42,361 bases of DNA from positions 1 to 42,361 of the forward strand of contig JAKOPX010000245.1 of NCBI GenBank assembly GCA_029778665.1, read 5' to 3'. Below, one piece after another: positions 35,628 through 42,361 of this stretch. The notes under the pieces are model-generated. The model saw only the letters and a program-made list of their open reading frames with translations. It ran no database searches and had not been told where the DNA came from. Both the position numbers and the translations under genes were made by a program. The stretch comes from Bacillota bacterium (GTDB taxonomy: Bacteria; Bacillota; Clostridia; Acetivibrionales; DTU013). Numbering within the stretch: the first letter of the stretch is position 1; each line of letters opens with the position of its first letter.

Positions 35628-35653
35628 AGTTTTGTACGGAACCAGTTTTGTAC
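35628..35653 (+). repeat. Direct repeat AGTTTTGTAC in the zinc-ribbon gene leader
   Basis: Two exact 10-base copies with a 16-base period lie at the expected transcription start. This is a possible operator or initially transcribed regulatory element. Confidence 0.5.
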
Positions 35654-35687
35654 ATATCCCGATGAAATCGTGATTGGAGGTATCATA

Positions 35688-36167
35688 ATGCAGTTTTTTG
35701 AGAATCTGGGCAAAAAAGTGGGTGAAGCCGCGCAGGCAGCTGCAAAGAAATCCGGCGAACTCGTCGAGATCACCAAGCTGAACGCAAGCATCAGTTCTGA
35801 AGAAGACAAGATACAGAAGCTTTATGTTCAGATCGGAAAAACCATCTTCGAAAAATTCGAACAGACAGGCACAGCTGATGACACAGTAAAGGAAGCCTGC
35901 GTCCAGATCACTGAACACATGGCGAATGTCAAGGCTTATAAGGAAAAAATAGCTGAGCTCAAGGGCGTAAAGACATGCATCAACTGCGGTGCTGAAATGG
36001 AAAGGACCCAGTTGTTCTGCGGCAAATGCGGGACCAAGAACGAACTGCCCCAGACCGGCACAACCGCCCAGGCAGCAGAACAGCCGGCAAAGCCGACCTG
36101 TCCGGCCTGCAATGCAGAAGTGACCGAAGGTGCAGCATTTTGCACCAACTGCGGCCAAAAACTCTGA
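35688..36167 (+). CDS. Helical protein with two C-terminal zinc ribbons
   Basis: A 159-aa protein. The N-terminal part (1-90) is helical and amphipathic and starts MQFFENLGKKVGEAAQAAAKKSGEL. Two zinc ribbons follow, CINCGAEMERTQLFCGKCG (about 97-115) and CPACNAEVTEGAAFCTNCG (about 138-156), joined by a Thr/Ala/Gln/Pro-rich linker. Similar zinc-ribbon proteins are common in clostridia and have no settled role. The ATG follows GGAGG by 7 bases. The gene has its own promoter and a strong terminator. It is plus-strand, between the birA unit and cphA. Confidence 0.85.
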   Translation: MQFFENLGKKVGEAAQAAAKKSGELVEITKLNASISSEEDKIQKLYVQIGKTIFEKFEQTGTADDTVKEACVQITEHMANVKAYKEKIAELKGVKTCINCGAEMERTQLFCGKCGTKNELPQTGTTAQAAEQPAKPTCPACNAEVTEGAAFCTNCGQKL

Positions 36168-36215
36168 TACCCGGACAAAATCGTCCAGGTATCGCTTATT
36201 GACTATGAACAGTCA

Positions 36216-36245
36216 TTAAAAGGGCGGGATATCCGCCCTTTTTTC
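36216..36245. terminator. Bidirectional terminator between the zinc-ribbon gene and cphA
   Basis: AAAAGGGCGGGATATCCGCC-type perfect stem (AAGGGCGG / CCGCCCTT) flanked by A and T runs on both sides, so it can end the zinc-ribbon transcript and also the convergent cphA operon. Confidence 0.85.
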
Positions 36246-36266
36246 ATTCCATTTCCTGTACCTTTG

Positions 36267-36293
36267 GCATGGTACCGGTATGCAAAACCATGC
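36267..36293. repeat. Second hairpin in the cphA 3' region
   Basis: GCATGGT / ACCATGC stem with a 13-base loop, about 80 bases past the cphA stop. No T-run follows in either direction. Confidence 0.4.
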
Positions 36294-36371
36294 TGGACTT
36301 CCGTTCCGAAAACATATTGTCCATCGGCAGCACTATCTCTTCATCATTACACCGGCCACAGCCTCTGATCC

Positions 36372-39038
36372 TTATCCGGTTGCTGAATGCTGCATACCTT
36401 GTTCGCCCTGTTTTTCGGCGCTCCGGCCGGTAAGCCCCCTGGCCTTCCGGTATTTCTCCAGGACTTCGACGGCAGGGTCGAATTCCTCATAGAACATGAC
36501 GATCATTTCGCCAGGTACTGCTTCTGCCATAGCTTTTTTGAGCGCCAGGTCCTCCTGGTATATTACAGTTATCCTGTCCTTGTCCATGCCCGCTTCGATA
36601 GCGCCGCGATAAAGGAGGTCGGCAACTTCTCCGGCGTCTCTCCCCCTCAGGTCGCTGTCTTCCTTGATATAGAGCTTGTTGAAAAAGCGCCCGCAAATCC
36701 TGCCGACTTCGATTATACTTTCGTCCAGCCTGTCTCCCGGCATGCCTATCACGCCTGTATATACGGAAGCATTGAAATGCTTCAGCATGTCTGTAACGGC
36801 AATGTAGCCAGCTTTATTGTGGCCGTAATCGAGCATGACGGAAAACCCGCCCATGTCGAATATGTTGAATCTGCCCGGATTCGCAGCCAGGTCCGGCCTG
36901 AAGCTCATTATGCCTTTCCTGATCCTGGCGACCGGCATGCCCAAAGCCAGGAGCGCCGACACAGCGGCGAGCGAATTTTCAATATTACATGCAGCCCTGC
37001 CTCCGTACGTTATCGGGATATCGCCGATCCGCGCTATAAACTTCTCGTGGCCCGATATGGAAGCGTAAATCGAGCCTTCCCTGATGTATACCGCATCCCG
37101 TCCATCACTCAGCCACTTGCGGATCTCGGGACTGTTTTCGACCGCCGAAAACAACAATGGTCTGCAATTTATCCTGCCTAGTATGAACGCGGTCATTTCA
37201 TCATCCGCATTCAGAACGGCTGTCCCATCAGGCTTGACCGCCTCGGCTACCAGAGACTTGACCTTGGCCAGTTCCTCTTTTGTGTTTATACCGTCAAGTC
37301 CAAGGTGGTCGTCGCCTATATTGACGATCACCCCCACATCGGCAAGGTCATAGCCCAGTCCTCTCTTTATGATGCCTCCCCGCGCCGTCTCAAGCACAGC
37401 TGCTTCGACCCTGGTATCGCCCAGGATCCGCGCCGCGCTCAGTGCACCCGTGTTGTCACCTTTCAGGATACACTCGTCTCCGATGTATATGCCTCCCGTG
37501 GTCGTCATTCCTGTCGTTAAGCCGTTTGCTCGCAATGTATGGGCGATCATCCTGGTCACGGTAGTCTTGCCATTGGTCCCGGTTACGGATACTATCGGGA
37601 TGCTGCTGGGCTGTCCCTTCGGGAAAAGGTACTCTAATATGTCGCAGGCAACATTCCTTGGCTTCCCTTCCGTTGGGTATATGTGCATCCTCAGCCCGGG
37701 CGCCGCATTCACCTCGATGATGGCACCATTGTCCTCATCCAGCGGTTTCGATATGTCAGCACAGGTGATATCTATACCAGCAATGTCGAGTTCCATCAGT
37801 TCAGCGGCCTTCACAGCCAGTTCCGCGTTGCGGGGATGGACTTCGTCGGTACAGTCCCTGGCAGTTCCGCCGGTGCTGAGGTTTCCGTTGCAGCGAAGCA
37901 GTACCTTTTCGCCGGCTTTGGGTATGCTGTCCTCGGTATAGCCCATTTTTGCAAGGACCTGCCTTGACATGTCGTCTATCCTGATAATCGTCAGCGGTTT
38001 TTCGTGGTCTGTTCCCCTTAACGGGTTTTTGTTTTCGATTTCGACAAGCTCCCTGATGGTGTGCACACCGTCCCCGATTACGAAAGGCGGCCTGCGCTCT
38101 GCAGCCGCGACCATTTTACCGCCGACGACAAGCAGCCTGTAGTCCTTTCCTTCGATGTGCTTTTCGACTATCACTGCATGACTGAACCTGGCAGCTGCAG
38201 TGAATGCTTTTTCCAGTTCTTCAAAGCTTGTTATGTTTGTGGACACGCCCTTCCCCTGGTTCGCATCGAAGGGCTTGACGGCTACAGGCCATCCTATGGC
38301 CGCGGCGATGGCAGCCGCGGACCTGTATGTGTAAGCCACGTCGCCCCGCGGTACAGGTATCCCGGCTTCGGAAAGCCTCTGCTTTGTAAGGTGCTTGTTG
38401 CCTGCGATATCGACCGCCACACAGCTGCTGCTGTCTGACAGCGAGGCTTCAAGGTACCTGGTGTACTTGCCCGTGCCAAGCCTCAGCACGCTCGAGTGCT
38501 CCAGGCATACAACAGGTATGTTCCTCCTGCGCGCTTCTTCATACAATGCCTCTGTGCTGGGTCCCATGCCGGATTCGGCTGCGACCTTCGCCAGGCGCTT
38601 TTTTATGTTCTCAATGTCCGGCATTTCGCCGGCAATGAGCATGTTGACCATATCCGAAACGGCCAGCAGGCACTCCGTCGCAGCCTTCTCGTTTTTGTAC
38701 TCAAAAATGATGTGATACAGCGACGGTTCTTCGACGACCCTGCTTTTACCGTAATGCACGTCATAGCCAAGCACGCTCTGGAGTTCAAGCACCATGTGCT
38801 CAGCCACATGCGCGAGGTACGTTCCCTCTGCCAGCCTATCGACAAAACCGCCCTCATAACCGAGGGAACAGACATGTTTCGCCAGCCCAGGCAGCATTTC
38901 CAGGAGCCGTTCATTGAATCCCTCTATCTGCCTGGTCGGCGTGTCATAATGTTCGCCGAGATCAGCAACCGCCCTGATCACGGGCCTGTGGCTGTAAATG
39001 TTCCTTCCTCTGAACGGCTCTATTTTTATTATTTCCAC
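36372..39038 (-). CDS. cphA: Cyanophycin synthetase
   Basis: An 888-aa enzyme that builds cyanophycin, a poly-Asp backbone with Arg side chains, from Asp and Arg with ATP. The length matches bacterial CphA (about 870-900). The three modules are in order: an N-terminal domain (1-160, GYEGGFVDRLAEGTYLAHVAEHM), an ATP-grasp domain (about 215-475, PVAVKPFDANQGKGVST and AAPGLRMHIYPT) and a Mur-ligase-like domain with P-loop GTNGKTT (487-493) and the ETARGGIIKRGLG segment. The start is a GTG at 39038 with GGAGG 7 bases upstream; it overlaps the cphB stop by 10 bases, so translation is coupled. It is the last gene of the operon. Polymer granules would form in the cytoplasm. Confidence 0.97.
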   Translation of the reverse strand: MEIIKIEPFRGRNIYSHRPVIRAVADLGEHYDTPTRQIEGFNERLLEMLPGLAKHVCSLGYEGGFVDRLAEGTYLAHVAEHMVLELQSVLGYDVHYGKSRVVEEPSLYHIIFEYKNEKAATECLLAVSDMVNMLIAGEMPDIENIKKRLAKVAAESGMGPSTEALYEEARRRNIPVVCLEHSSVLRLGTGKYTRYLEASLSDSSSCVAVDIAGNKHLTKQRLSEAGIPVPRGDVAYTYRSAAAIAAAIGWPVAVKPFDANQGKGVSTNITSFEELEKAFTAAARFSHAVIVEKHIEGKDYRLLVVGGKMVAAAERRPPFVIGDGVHTIRELVEIENKNPLRGTDHEKPLTIIRIDDMSRQVLAKMGYTEDSIPKAGEKVLLRCNGNLSTGGTARDCTDEVHPRNAELAVKAAELMELDIAGIDITCADISKPLDEDNGAIIEVNAAPGLRMHIYPTEGKPRNVACDILEYLFPKGQPSSIPIVSVTGTNGKTTVTRMIAHTLRANGLTTGMTTTGGIYIGDECILKGDNTGALSAARILGDTRVEAAVLETARGGIIKRGLGYDLADVGVIVNIGDDHLGLDGINTKEELAKVKSLVAEAVKPDGTAVLNADDEMTAFILGRINCRPLLFSAVENSPEIRKWLSDGRDAVYIREGSIYASISGHEKFIARIGDIPITYGGRAACNIENSLAAVSALLALGMPVARIRKGIMSFRPDLAANPGRFNIFDMGGFSVMLDYGHNKAGYIAVTDMLKHFNASVYTGVIGMPGDRLDESIIEVGRICGRFFNKLYIKEDSDLRGRDAGEVADLLYRGAIEAGMDKDRITVIYQEDLALKKAMAEAVPGEMIVMFYEEFDPAVEVLEKYRKARGLTGRSAEKQGEQGMQHSATG

Positions 39039-39844
39039 TGTTTTTCCTCCACTCTCAGAACTTTTCTGTTTGTCATGTCGAATCCGTATCCTGCAGGCAG
39101 CACATGCAGTACCACGTTGGTGATGGCAAGGTTCTCGTCCGGCATCAGTTCTGAAACGTTGGAACTTTTGATGCTCTTGCCGTCCACCACCATGACCGAA
39201 TTGCTCCCTATTACTTTGAAATGATCGTCAGGATATACTCTGATCGCCGTATCCTCATCTATGCCGATCCCAAGTATCGACGGGTTTTCAGCAACTCCGC
39301 AGAGCAGCCTGCCTATCCTCCCTCGCTGGTGGAAGTGCTGGTCGATCAGCGCCCTGTCCAGCAAACCCAGGCCGGGTGCCATTTTGAGCGTGCATTTCCT
39401 GGCGGGATCATTGTCATTCCCGTCCACGATCATGGTCCTGCTCATGGCTGACGCCCCGGCACTCGTTCCTGCGATGACAGCGCCTGACTTCCAGGCCTGG
39501 TGCAGCATCTCGTATATTTTCGTGCCTCCCAGTATGCTTGTTATCCGCAACTGGTCACCGCCGGTGAAGAATATGCCGGTGGCTTCGGCTATGAGCCTGG
39601 CATTCTGATCAGCTTCAGCATCTTCCCTGGTATTGATGTTCAGGAAGCTTACATTGCCTGCTCCAAGGCCAATAAACAATGACTTGTACTGGCTTCCTGC
39701 CTCGATAGGTTCTTCCGTGGCAGTTGTGATTATCACGATATTTGCTTTCGATGCTCCGGAAATCTCGACAAACGTCTTCAGAATAAGACATTCCCCTGTC
39801 TTATCCTCAGCGCCTCCTATGATTATTAAGTTTCCTGTACTCAT
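39029..39844 (-). CDS. cphB: Cyanophycinase
   Basis: A 271-aa serine exopeptidase of family S51 that cuts cyanophycin to beta-Asp-Arg dipeptides. The nucleophile elbow is GTSAGAS with S128, and DQHFHQRGRIGRL is the second conserved segment. IIIGGAEDKTG at the N-terminus is typical. No signal peptide is visible, so it works in the cytoplasm on the cell's own store, unlike secreted scavenging forms. The start is ATG 39844; a GTG three codons earlier (39853) is possible because a GGGAG lies nearer to it. It sits between the 91-aa membrane gene and cphA. Confidence 0.96.
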   Translation of the reverse strand: MSTGNLIIIGGAEDKTGECLILKTFVEISGASKANIVIITTATEEPIEAGSQYKSLFIGLGAGNVSFLNINTREDAEADQNARLIAEATGIFFTGGDQLRITSILGGTKIYEMLHQAWKSGAVIAGTSAGASAMSRTMIVDGNDNDPARKCTLKMAPGLGLLDRALIDQHFHQRGRIGRLLCGVAENPSILGIGIDEDTAIRVYPDDHFKVIGSNSVMVVDGKSIKSSNVSELMPDENLAITNVVLHVLPAGYGFDMTNRKVLRVEEKQWK

Positions 39845-39942
39845 TGATTTCACCGTCTCCCTGGCGGGTCAATACTGAACAGTGCCGCAGCCTCCTGTAC
39901 GGGACCTGCCCGGATAGCGGCTCCGGCATCGCCTGATTTTGG

Positions 39943-40218
39943 TCAGACACCAATGATATTTTTCAGGTATTCATGCAGCATATCGGAGAATATCAGCCCT
40001 GCCGCCATCAGCAGGATGCTCGCCGCGACAAGGGGCAGCCCCGCCCTGCTTCCGCCTTTGCTGATCCTGATACCCAGTATGATAGCCGCCGCTCCGAACA
40101 CATACGGGTAGCTCACCAGTGAAGCGAGAGCCGCAGCCCACCCCGCAGCAGTACACATCATCATACCGGCTTTCGGCAGTGTCCTGCCCTGTTTTCCGGC
40201 ACGGACCATATCATCCAT
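39943..40218 (-). CDS. Small membrane protein in the cyanophycin operon
   Basis: A 91-aa protein of unknown function. After a short polar N-terminus it has two or three hydrophobic segments (about 18-35, 38-50 and 60-76). It ends in an amphipathic tail, HEYLKNIIGV. No charged catalytic residues sit in the helices and no known family is recognised. The ATG has GAGGTGATC 3 to 8 bases upstream. It lies 44 bases after iadA and about 98 bases before cphB, so it is likely part of the same transcript. It could help place the granules or transport Asp, Arg or dipeptide; this is speculative. Confidence 0.7.
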   Translation of the reverse strand: MDDMVRAGKQGRTLPKAGMMMCTAAGWAAALASLVSYPYVFGAAAIILGIRISKGGSRAGLPLVAASILLMAAGLIFSDMLHEYLKNIIGV

Positions 40219-40262
40219 CAGATCACCTCGATATTATTCTTTTATGCCGGGCTTTCGTATAT

Positions 40263-41387
40263 TCATTTTTTTAGTGTAAATATTTGTCGCAGCCTGCCCC
40301 CCGACATCAACATGCGGGGCGTCAATGATGCCTTGTCGGCAAGCAGGATGTCGGCATCACTTCCAATGGCTATTCTCCCTTTACGCGGATACAGTTTCAG
40401 TGTCTTTGCCGGGTTTTCCGTCACGGTTTTCAGTACGAGTTCCAGCGGCAGCCCATGATCGGCCACCGCGGACCTGATATCATTGAAAAGGGCCATTATG
40501 CTTCCTGCATCATTTTGTGACGGACCGGCGCCGCTCCCGTTCCCGTCGGACGATACCGTCACCCTGTCCAGTCCGTTCCCGCTTTCAACGAGCGCGACAA
40601 GGCACTGCGGAACATTTATGCCTTCGTCGGTGTCTTCTCCTGCCGTCAGGTCGATCGTTCCTCCGCCGCTGTGGTACCTGCGGGCCTGGTCGAATAAGGA
40701 CCTGTTCCTGTTGAGGTGGGTGGGAACAAACATTTGCATGGGAAAGTCCGTAAATTCCAGCAGGTCGAAAAGCGGTGAGAGTCCTTCCCTGCCGTTGCCC
40801 ACGTGCAGATGTACAATACCTGCTTTGCCGCCCAGCATGCCACCTGTCAGGACCTCATAAGCCAGCTTTGCCAGCTCGTTCCGTGTCGGGCAGGCAGACC
40901 TGTGGTCTGAAATGGCTATTTCACCCGCGCCGATGACCTTGTCTATAAGCGCGATGTCCGTCAGTATCCTTCCGGTTATAGTGACAGGCGGTATACCGTA
41001 ATTGCCCGAATATATGAAAGCAGTCAGTCCGTCTGCTTCCAGCGCCCGCGCTTTCATCAGCAGTTCCTCCATGCTTTTGCCGACCCCGTCGCATCCGAGG
41101 AGACCAACAACAGTGGTTATCCCTGCGTTCATCAGTTCGTCAGAACTTATCGGTCCTATAGTGCTGCCCGGACCTTGTTCCCCTCCGCCGCCAGTTATAT
41201 GGACATGCTGGTCTATCAGTCCTGGCATGGCAACCATACCGCTGCAGTCGACCACTTCCGGCCGGAGTTGCTGCCATATATCTATCCGGTCCGATATCAG
41301 CGCTATCTTACCGCATGCAGTCAGGATATCCTTTATCCCAGAATATTCAGGAGTATAGAGTTCGACATTTTTCAATACCGTGAACAT
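40263..41387 (-). CDS. iadA: Isoaspartyl dipeptidase
   Basis: A 374-aa amidohydrolase of the IadA family that splits beta-linked aspartyl dipeptides, here the beta-Asp-Arg released by cyanophycinase, to Asp and Arg. The metal-site residues are HVH (61-63), H195 in HLHVG, the His of PTHLNRN (about 224) and the Asp of SSDGNGS (about 278). GGGGE (66-70) is the gate region. The bridging lysine of E. coli IadA (K162) appears to be Glu here (E156 in GEIAISDHR). It is the first gene of the operon; the ATG has AAGGA about 10 bases upstream. Confidence 0.94.
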   Translation of the reverse strand: MFTVLKNVELYTPEYSGIKDILTACGKIALISDRIDIWQQLRPEVVDCSGMVAMPGLIDQHVHITGGGGEQGPGSTIGPISSDELMNAGITTVVGLLGCDGVGKSMEELLMKARALEADGLTAFIYSGNYGIPPVTITGRILTDIALIDKVIGAGEIAISDHRSACPTRNELAKLAYEVLTGGMLGGKAGIVHLHVGNGREGLSPLFDLLEFTDFPMQMFVPTHLNRNRSLFDQARRYHSGGGTIDLTAGEDTDEGINVPQCLVALVESGNGLDRVTVSSDGNGSGAGPSQNDAGSIMALFNDIRSAVADHGLPLELVLKTVTENPAKTLKLYPRKGRIAIGSDADILLADKASLTPRMLMSGGRLRQIFTLKK

Positions 41388-41497
41388 TCAACCAGATTCC
41401 TTCCAAGTTAGTTTGGACAACATTTATAAATATACAGGCAAATTTGCAGAATATTCATCCAATTTCCACCAAATTCAGCGATTTGTTACTTTTTAGC

Positions 41498-41526
41498 TTG
41501 ACCTGACAGTTTTAACGTGCTAAAAT
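41498..41526 (+). promoter_or_regulatory. Distal promoter of the LexA-like gene
   Basis: TTGACC, 17 bases, then TAAAAT. It would give a leader of about 180 bases and run through the palindromes. Confidence 0.65.
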
Positions 41527-41548
41527 TTTACAGTCGTATTAAAAAAAT

Positions 41549-41565
41549 ATTAACAATATGTTAAT
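41549..41565. repeat. Palindromic operator candidate
   Basis: ATTAAC, 5 bases, GTTAAT, inside the shared control region and just downstream of the distal promoter. Flanking A and T runs make it hairpin-prone as well. It resembles, but does not match, GAAC-N4-GTTC boxes of Gram-positive LexA. Confidence 0.5.
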
Positions 41566-41621
41566 TTTTTAATGTAAGGACATTATAATGTACTAATTTA
41601 ACAGTACTGTAAGAATTTAAT

Positions 41622-41650
41622 TTGATTATTTAATATTATTCTGCTAAACT
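41622..41650 (+). promoter_or_regulatory. Proximal promoter of the LexA-like gene
   Basis: TTGATT, 17 bases, then TAAACT. The start would be about 55 bases before the ATG, which has an AAAGGGTGA ribosome site. Confidence 0.5.
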
Positions 41651-41710
41651 GTTTTGAGAATTATGTAAAGCTTATAAATACAAAAGTATACAGGTACAAA
41701 GGGTGATAAA

Positions 41711-42346
41711 ATGGCAGCTAACTACAGCAGTTTAACAGCAAAACAGAAAAAGGTGTACATGGTTATCGAATCTTACATCAAGACCCATGGTATACCCCCA
41801 ACAGTTCGCGAAATAGGGGAACTGGTCGGTGAAAAGACCCCGGGCGCCGTTCAGGGGATACTGAACAGGCTTGAACAGAAAGGTGTCATTAAAAGGCAGC
41901 TTGGCGCCGCCAGGTCGATACAGCTCGTTTCTCCTGACGATCAGATGTACGGCAAGCATGTTTTCGTTCCCAAGATTAAAAAGATCAGCAAGCGGAACAT
42001 AAATGATCTGACGAACATTTACAATATCGAACTGTACCATCCCATTTCGCAGGAAGTCCTGTCGGAAGACGGGGACTATATCATTTCCGAGTGCCCGGCC
42101 GACGGATTGACGGAAAGCGGCTTCGGCGCCAACGATATAATCGTCGTCAACAGGGCGGCGGAACTGAAGCCGGGGGATATCGTCCTTGCATTCTATGAGA
42201 CGATCTCACTCCTGAGAAGGTATTATCCTGAAAGCAACGGCACCATTACTCTGAAAGCAGACTCGAAGGTAATCGACAGGGATAACTTTACCCCGGATGA
42301 GATCACGATAATAGGCAAAGTTGAAGGAAGGTACACGAGATTCTGA
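41711..42346 (+). CDS. LexA-family repressor with inactive peptidase domain
   Basis: A 211-aa protein with LexA architecture. Residues 8-72 are an excellent LexA winged helix (LTAKQKKVYMVIESYI, GIPPTVREIGELVG, ILNRLEQKGVIKR). The C-terminal half still follows the S24 fold (DIIVVNRAAELKPGDIVLAF). The catalytic Ser position of GDSM is Gly (ADGL, 130-133), and the catalytic Lys of TVKR is Leu or Arg (LLRR, 167-170). No Ala-Gly cleavage site exists in the linker (73-120). It should bind DNA but not self-cleave, so it cannot be derepressed by RecA in the normal way. It is divergent from the cyanophycin operon, which suggests control of that operon or of itself. A true LexA elsewhere in the genome is expected. 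Confidence 0.9.
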   Translation: MAANYSSLTAKQKKVYMVIESYIKTHGIPPTVREIGELVGEKTPGAVQGILNRLEQKGVIKRQLGAARSIQLVSPDDQMYGKHVFVPKIKKISKRNINDLTNIYNIELYHPISQEVLSEDGDYIISECPADGLTESGFGANDIIVVNRAAELKPGDIVLAFYETISLLRRYYPESNGTITLKADSKVIDRDNFTPDEITIIGKVEGRYTRF

Positions 42347-42361
42347 AGTAAATTTGCCTGG

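Larger units (their letters stand above)
35379..35687. other. Divergent promoter region (birA unit and zinc-ribbon gene)
   Basis: About 310 bases without a gene. It contains the minus-strand promoter at 35449-35477, the plus-strand promoter at 35599-35627, and a direct repeat (AGTTTTGTAC twice, 16-base period) at 35628-35653 just after the plus-strand -10. Nothing else was recognised. Confidence 0.65.
41388..41710. other. AT-rich divergent control region between iadA and the LexA-like gene
   Basis: About 320 bases, clearly more AT-rich than the flanking genes. It has two plus-strand promoters (41498-41526 and 41622-41650) and a palindrome (41549-41565). ACAGTACTGT at 41601-41610 is a perfect 10-base palindrome. 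On the minus strand TGAATA, 17 bases and TATATT near 41440 could drive iadA; the TGAATA matches sigma-F/G -35 elements but the -10 does not. Confidence 0.6.

Noticed and set aside
41388-41710. Classic Gram-positive LexA box (GAAC-N4-GTTC)
   Set aside because: No exact match was found; the nearest palindrome has a 5-base spacer and AAC/GTT cores only.

Overview
The window looks like a chromosomal segment from a spore-forming, low-to-moderate-GC clostridial Firmicute (Bacillota). The evidence is spore genes (spmA, spmB, a YabE-type protein, a probable coat protein), an AbrB-type regulator, a flotillin/NfeD pair, strong GGAGG ribosome sites with frequent TTG and GTG starts, and a gene order close to the Bacillus subtilis origin-proximal cluster yaaO-tmk-yaaQ-yaaR-holB-yaaT-yabB-yabC-abrB-metS-yabD-yabE-ksgA. 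No rRNA, tRNA, CRISPR array, insertion sequence or prophage was seen. Almost everything is ordinary housekeeping DNA on the minus strand. The plus-strand genes are the histidine kinase fragment, pckG, the DUF2600-like gene, abrB, a zinc-ribbon gene and the LexA-like gene.

Layout. (1) 1-8000: a truncated histidine kinase, a YigZ/IMPACT protein, a degenerate Nudix protein, a solitary adenine-N6 DNA methyltransferase downstream of a long-form dUTPase, and a U32 peptidase of the RlhA type. (2) 8000-12600: zapA, the flotillin/NfeD membrane pair, and a 532-aa clostridial protein with a long acidic repeat region. (3) 13000-17950: pckG, rsmA, yabE and a Pro/Met/Tyr-rich probable coat protein. (4) 18000-24400: a membrane-anchored coiled-coil protein, tatD, metG, a diverged terpene-synthase-like protein (DUF2600/YtpB-like), spmB and spmA. 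(5) 24700-33500: abrB, rsmI, trmN6, a ferredoxin, ricT, holB, yaaR, darA, tmk, a PLP decarboxylase, coaX and a small RGG/coiled-coil protein. (6) 33650-36170: birA with an upstream uncharacterised gene, and a divergent zinc-ribbon protein. (7) 36370-42350: an operon iadA / 91-aa membrane protein / cphB / cphA for making and recycling cyanophycin, divergent from a LexA-like repressor.

How they work together. Region 7 is a closed nitrogen and carbon store. CphA makes the Asp-Arg polymer, CphB cuts it to beta-Asp-Arg dipeptides, and IadA splits those to Asp and Arg. The divergent LexA-family protein keeps the winged-helix domain but has lost the Ser and Lys of the S24 peptidase, so it cannot be an ordinary SOS repressor. 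It shares an AT-rich intergenic region of about 320 bases, rich in promoters and palindromes, with the cyanophycin operon.

A second, genome-style signal is that several conserved enzymes (DNA methyltransferase, U32 peptidase, MetG, BirA, SpmA) carry hydrophilic low-complexity insertions or tails. In BirA the insertion is a clear tandem minisatellite of four 21-base units coding for heptapeptides. Promoters and terminators are reported where a hexamer pair with 17-base spacing or a hairpin plus T-run could be read by eye. No similarity searches were possible, so family names rest on recognised motifs, length and gene order.
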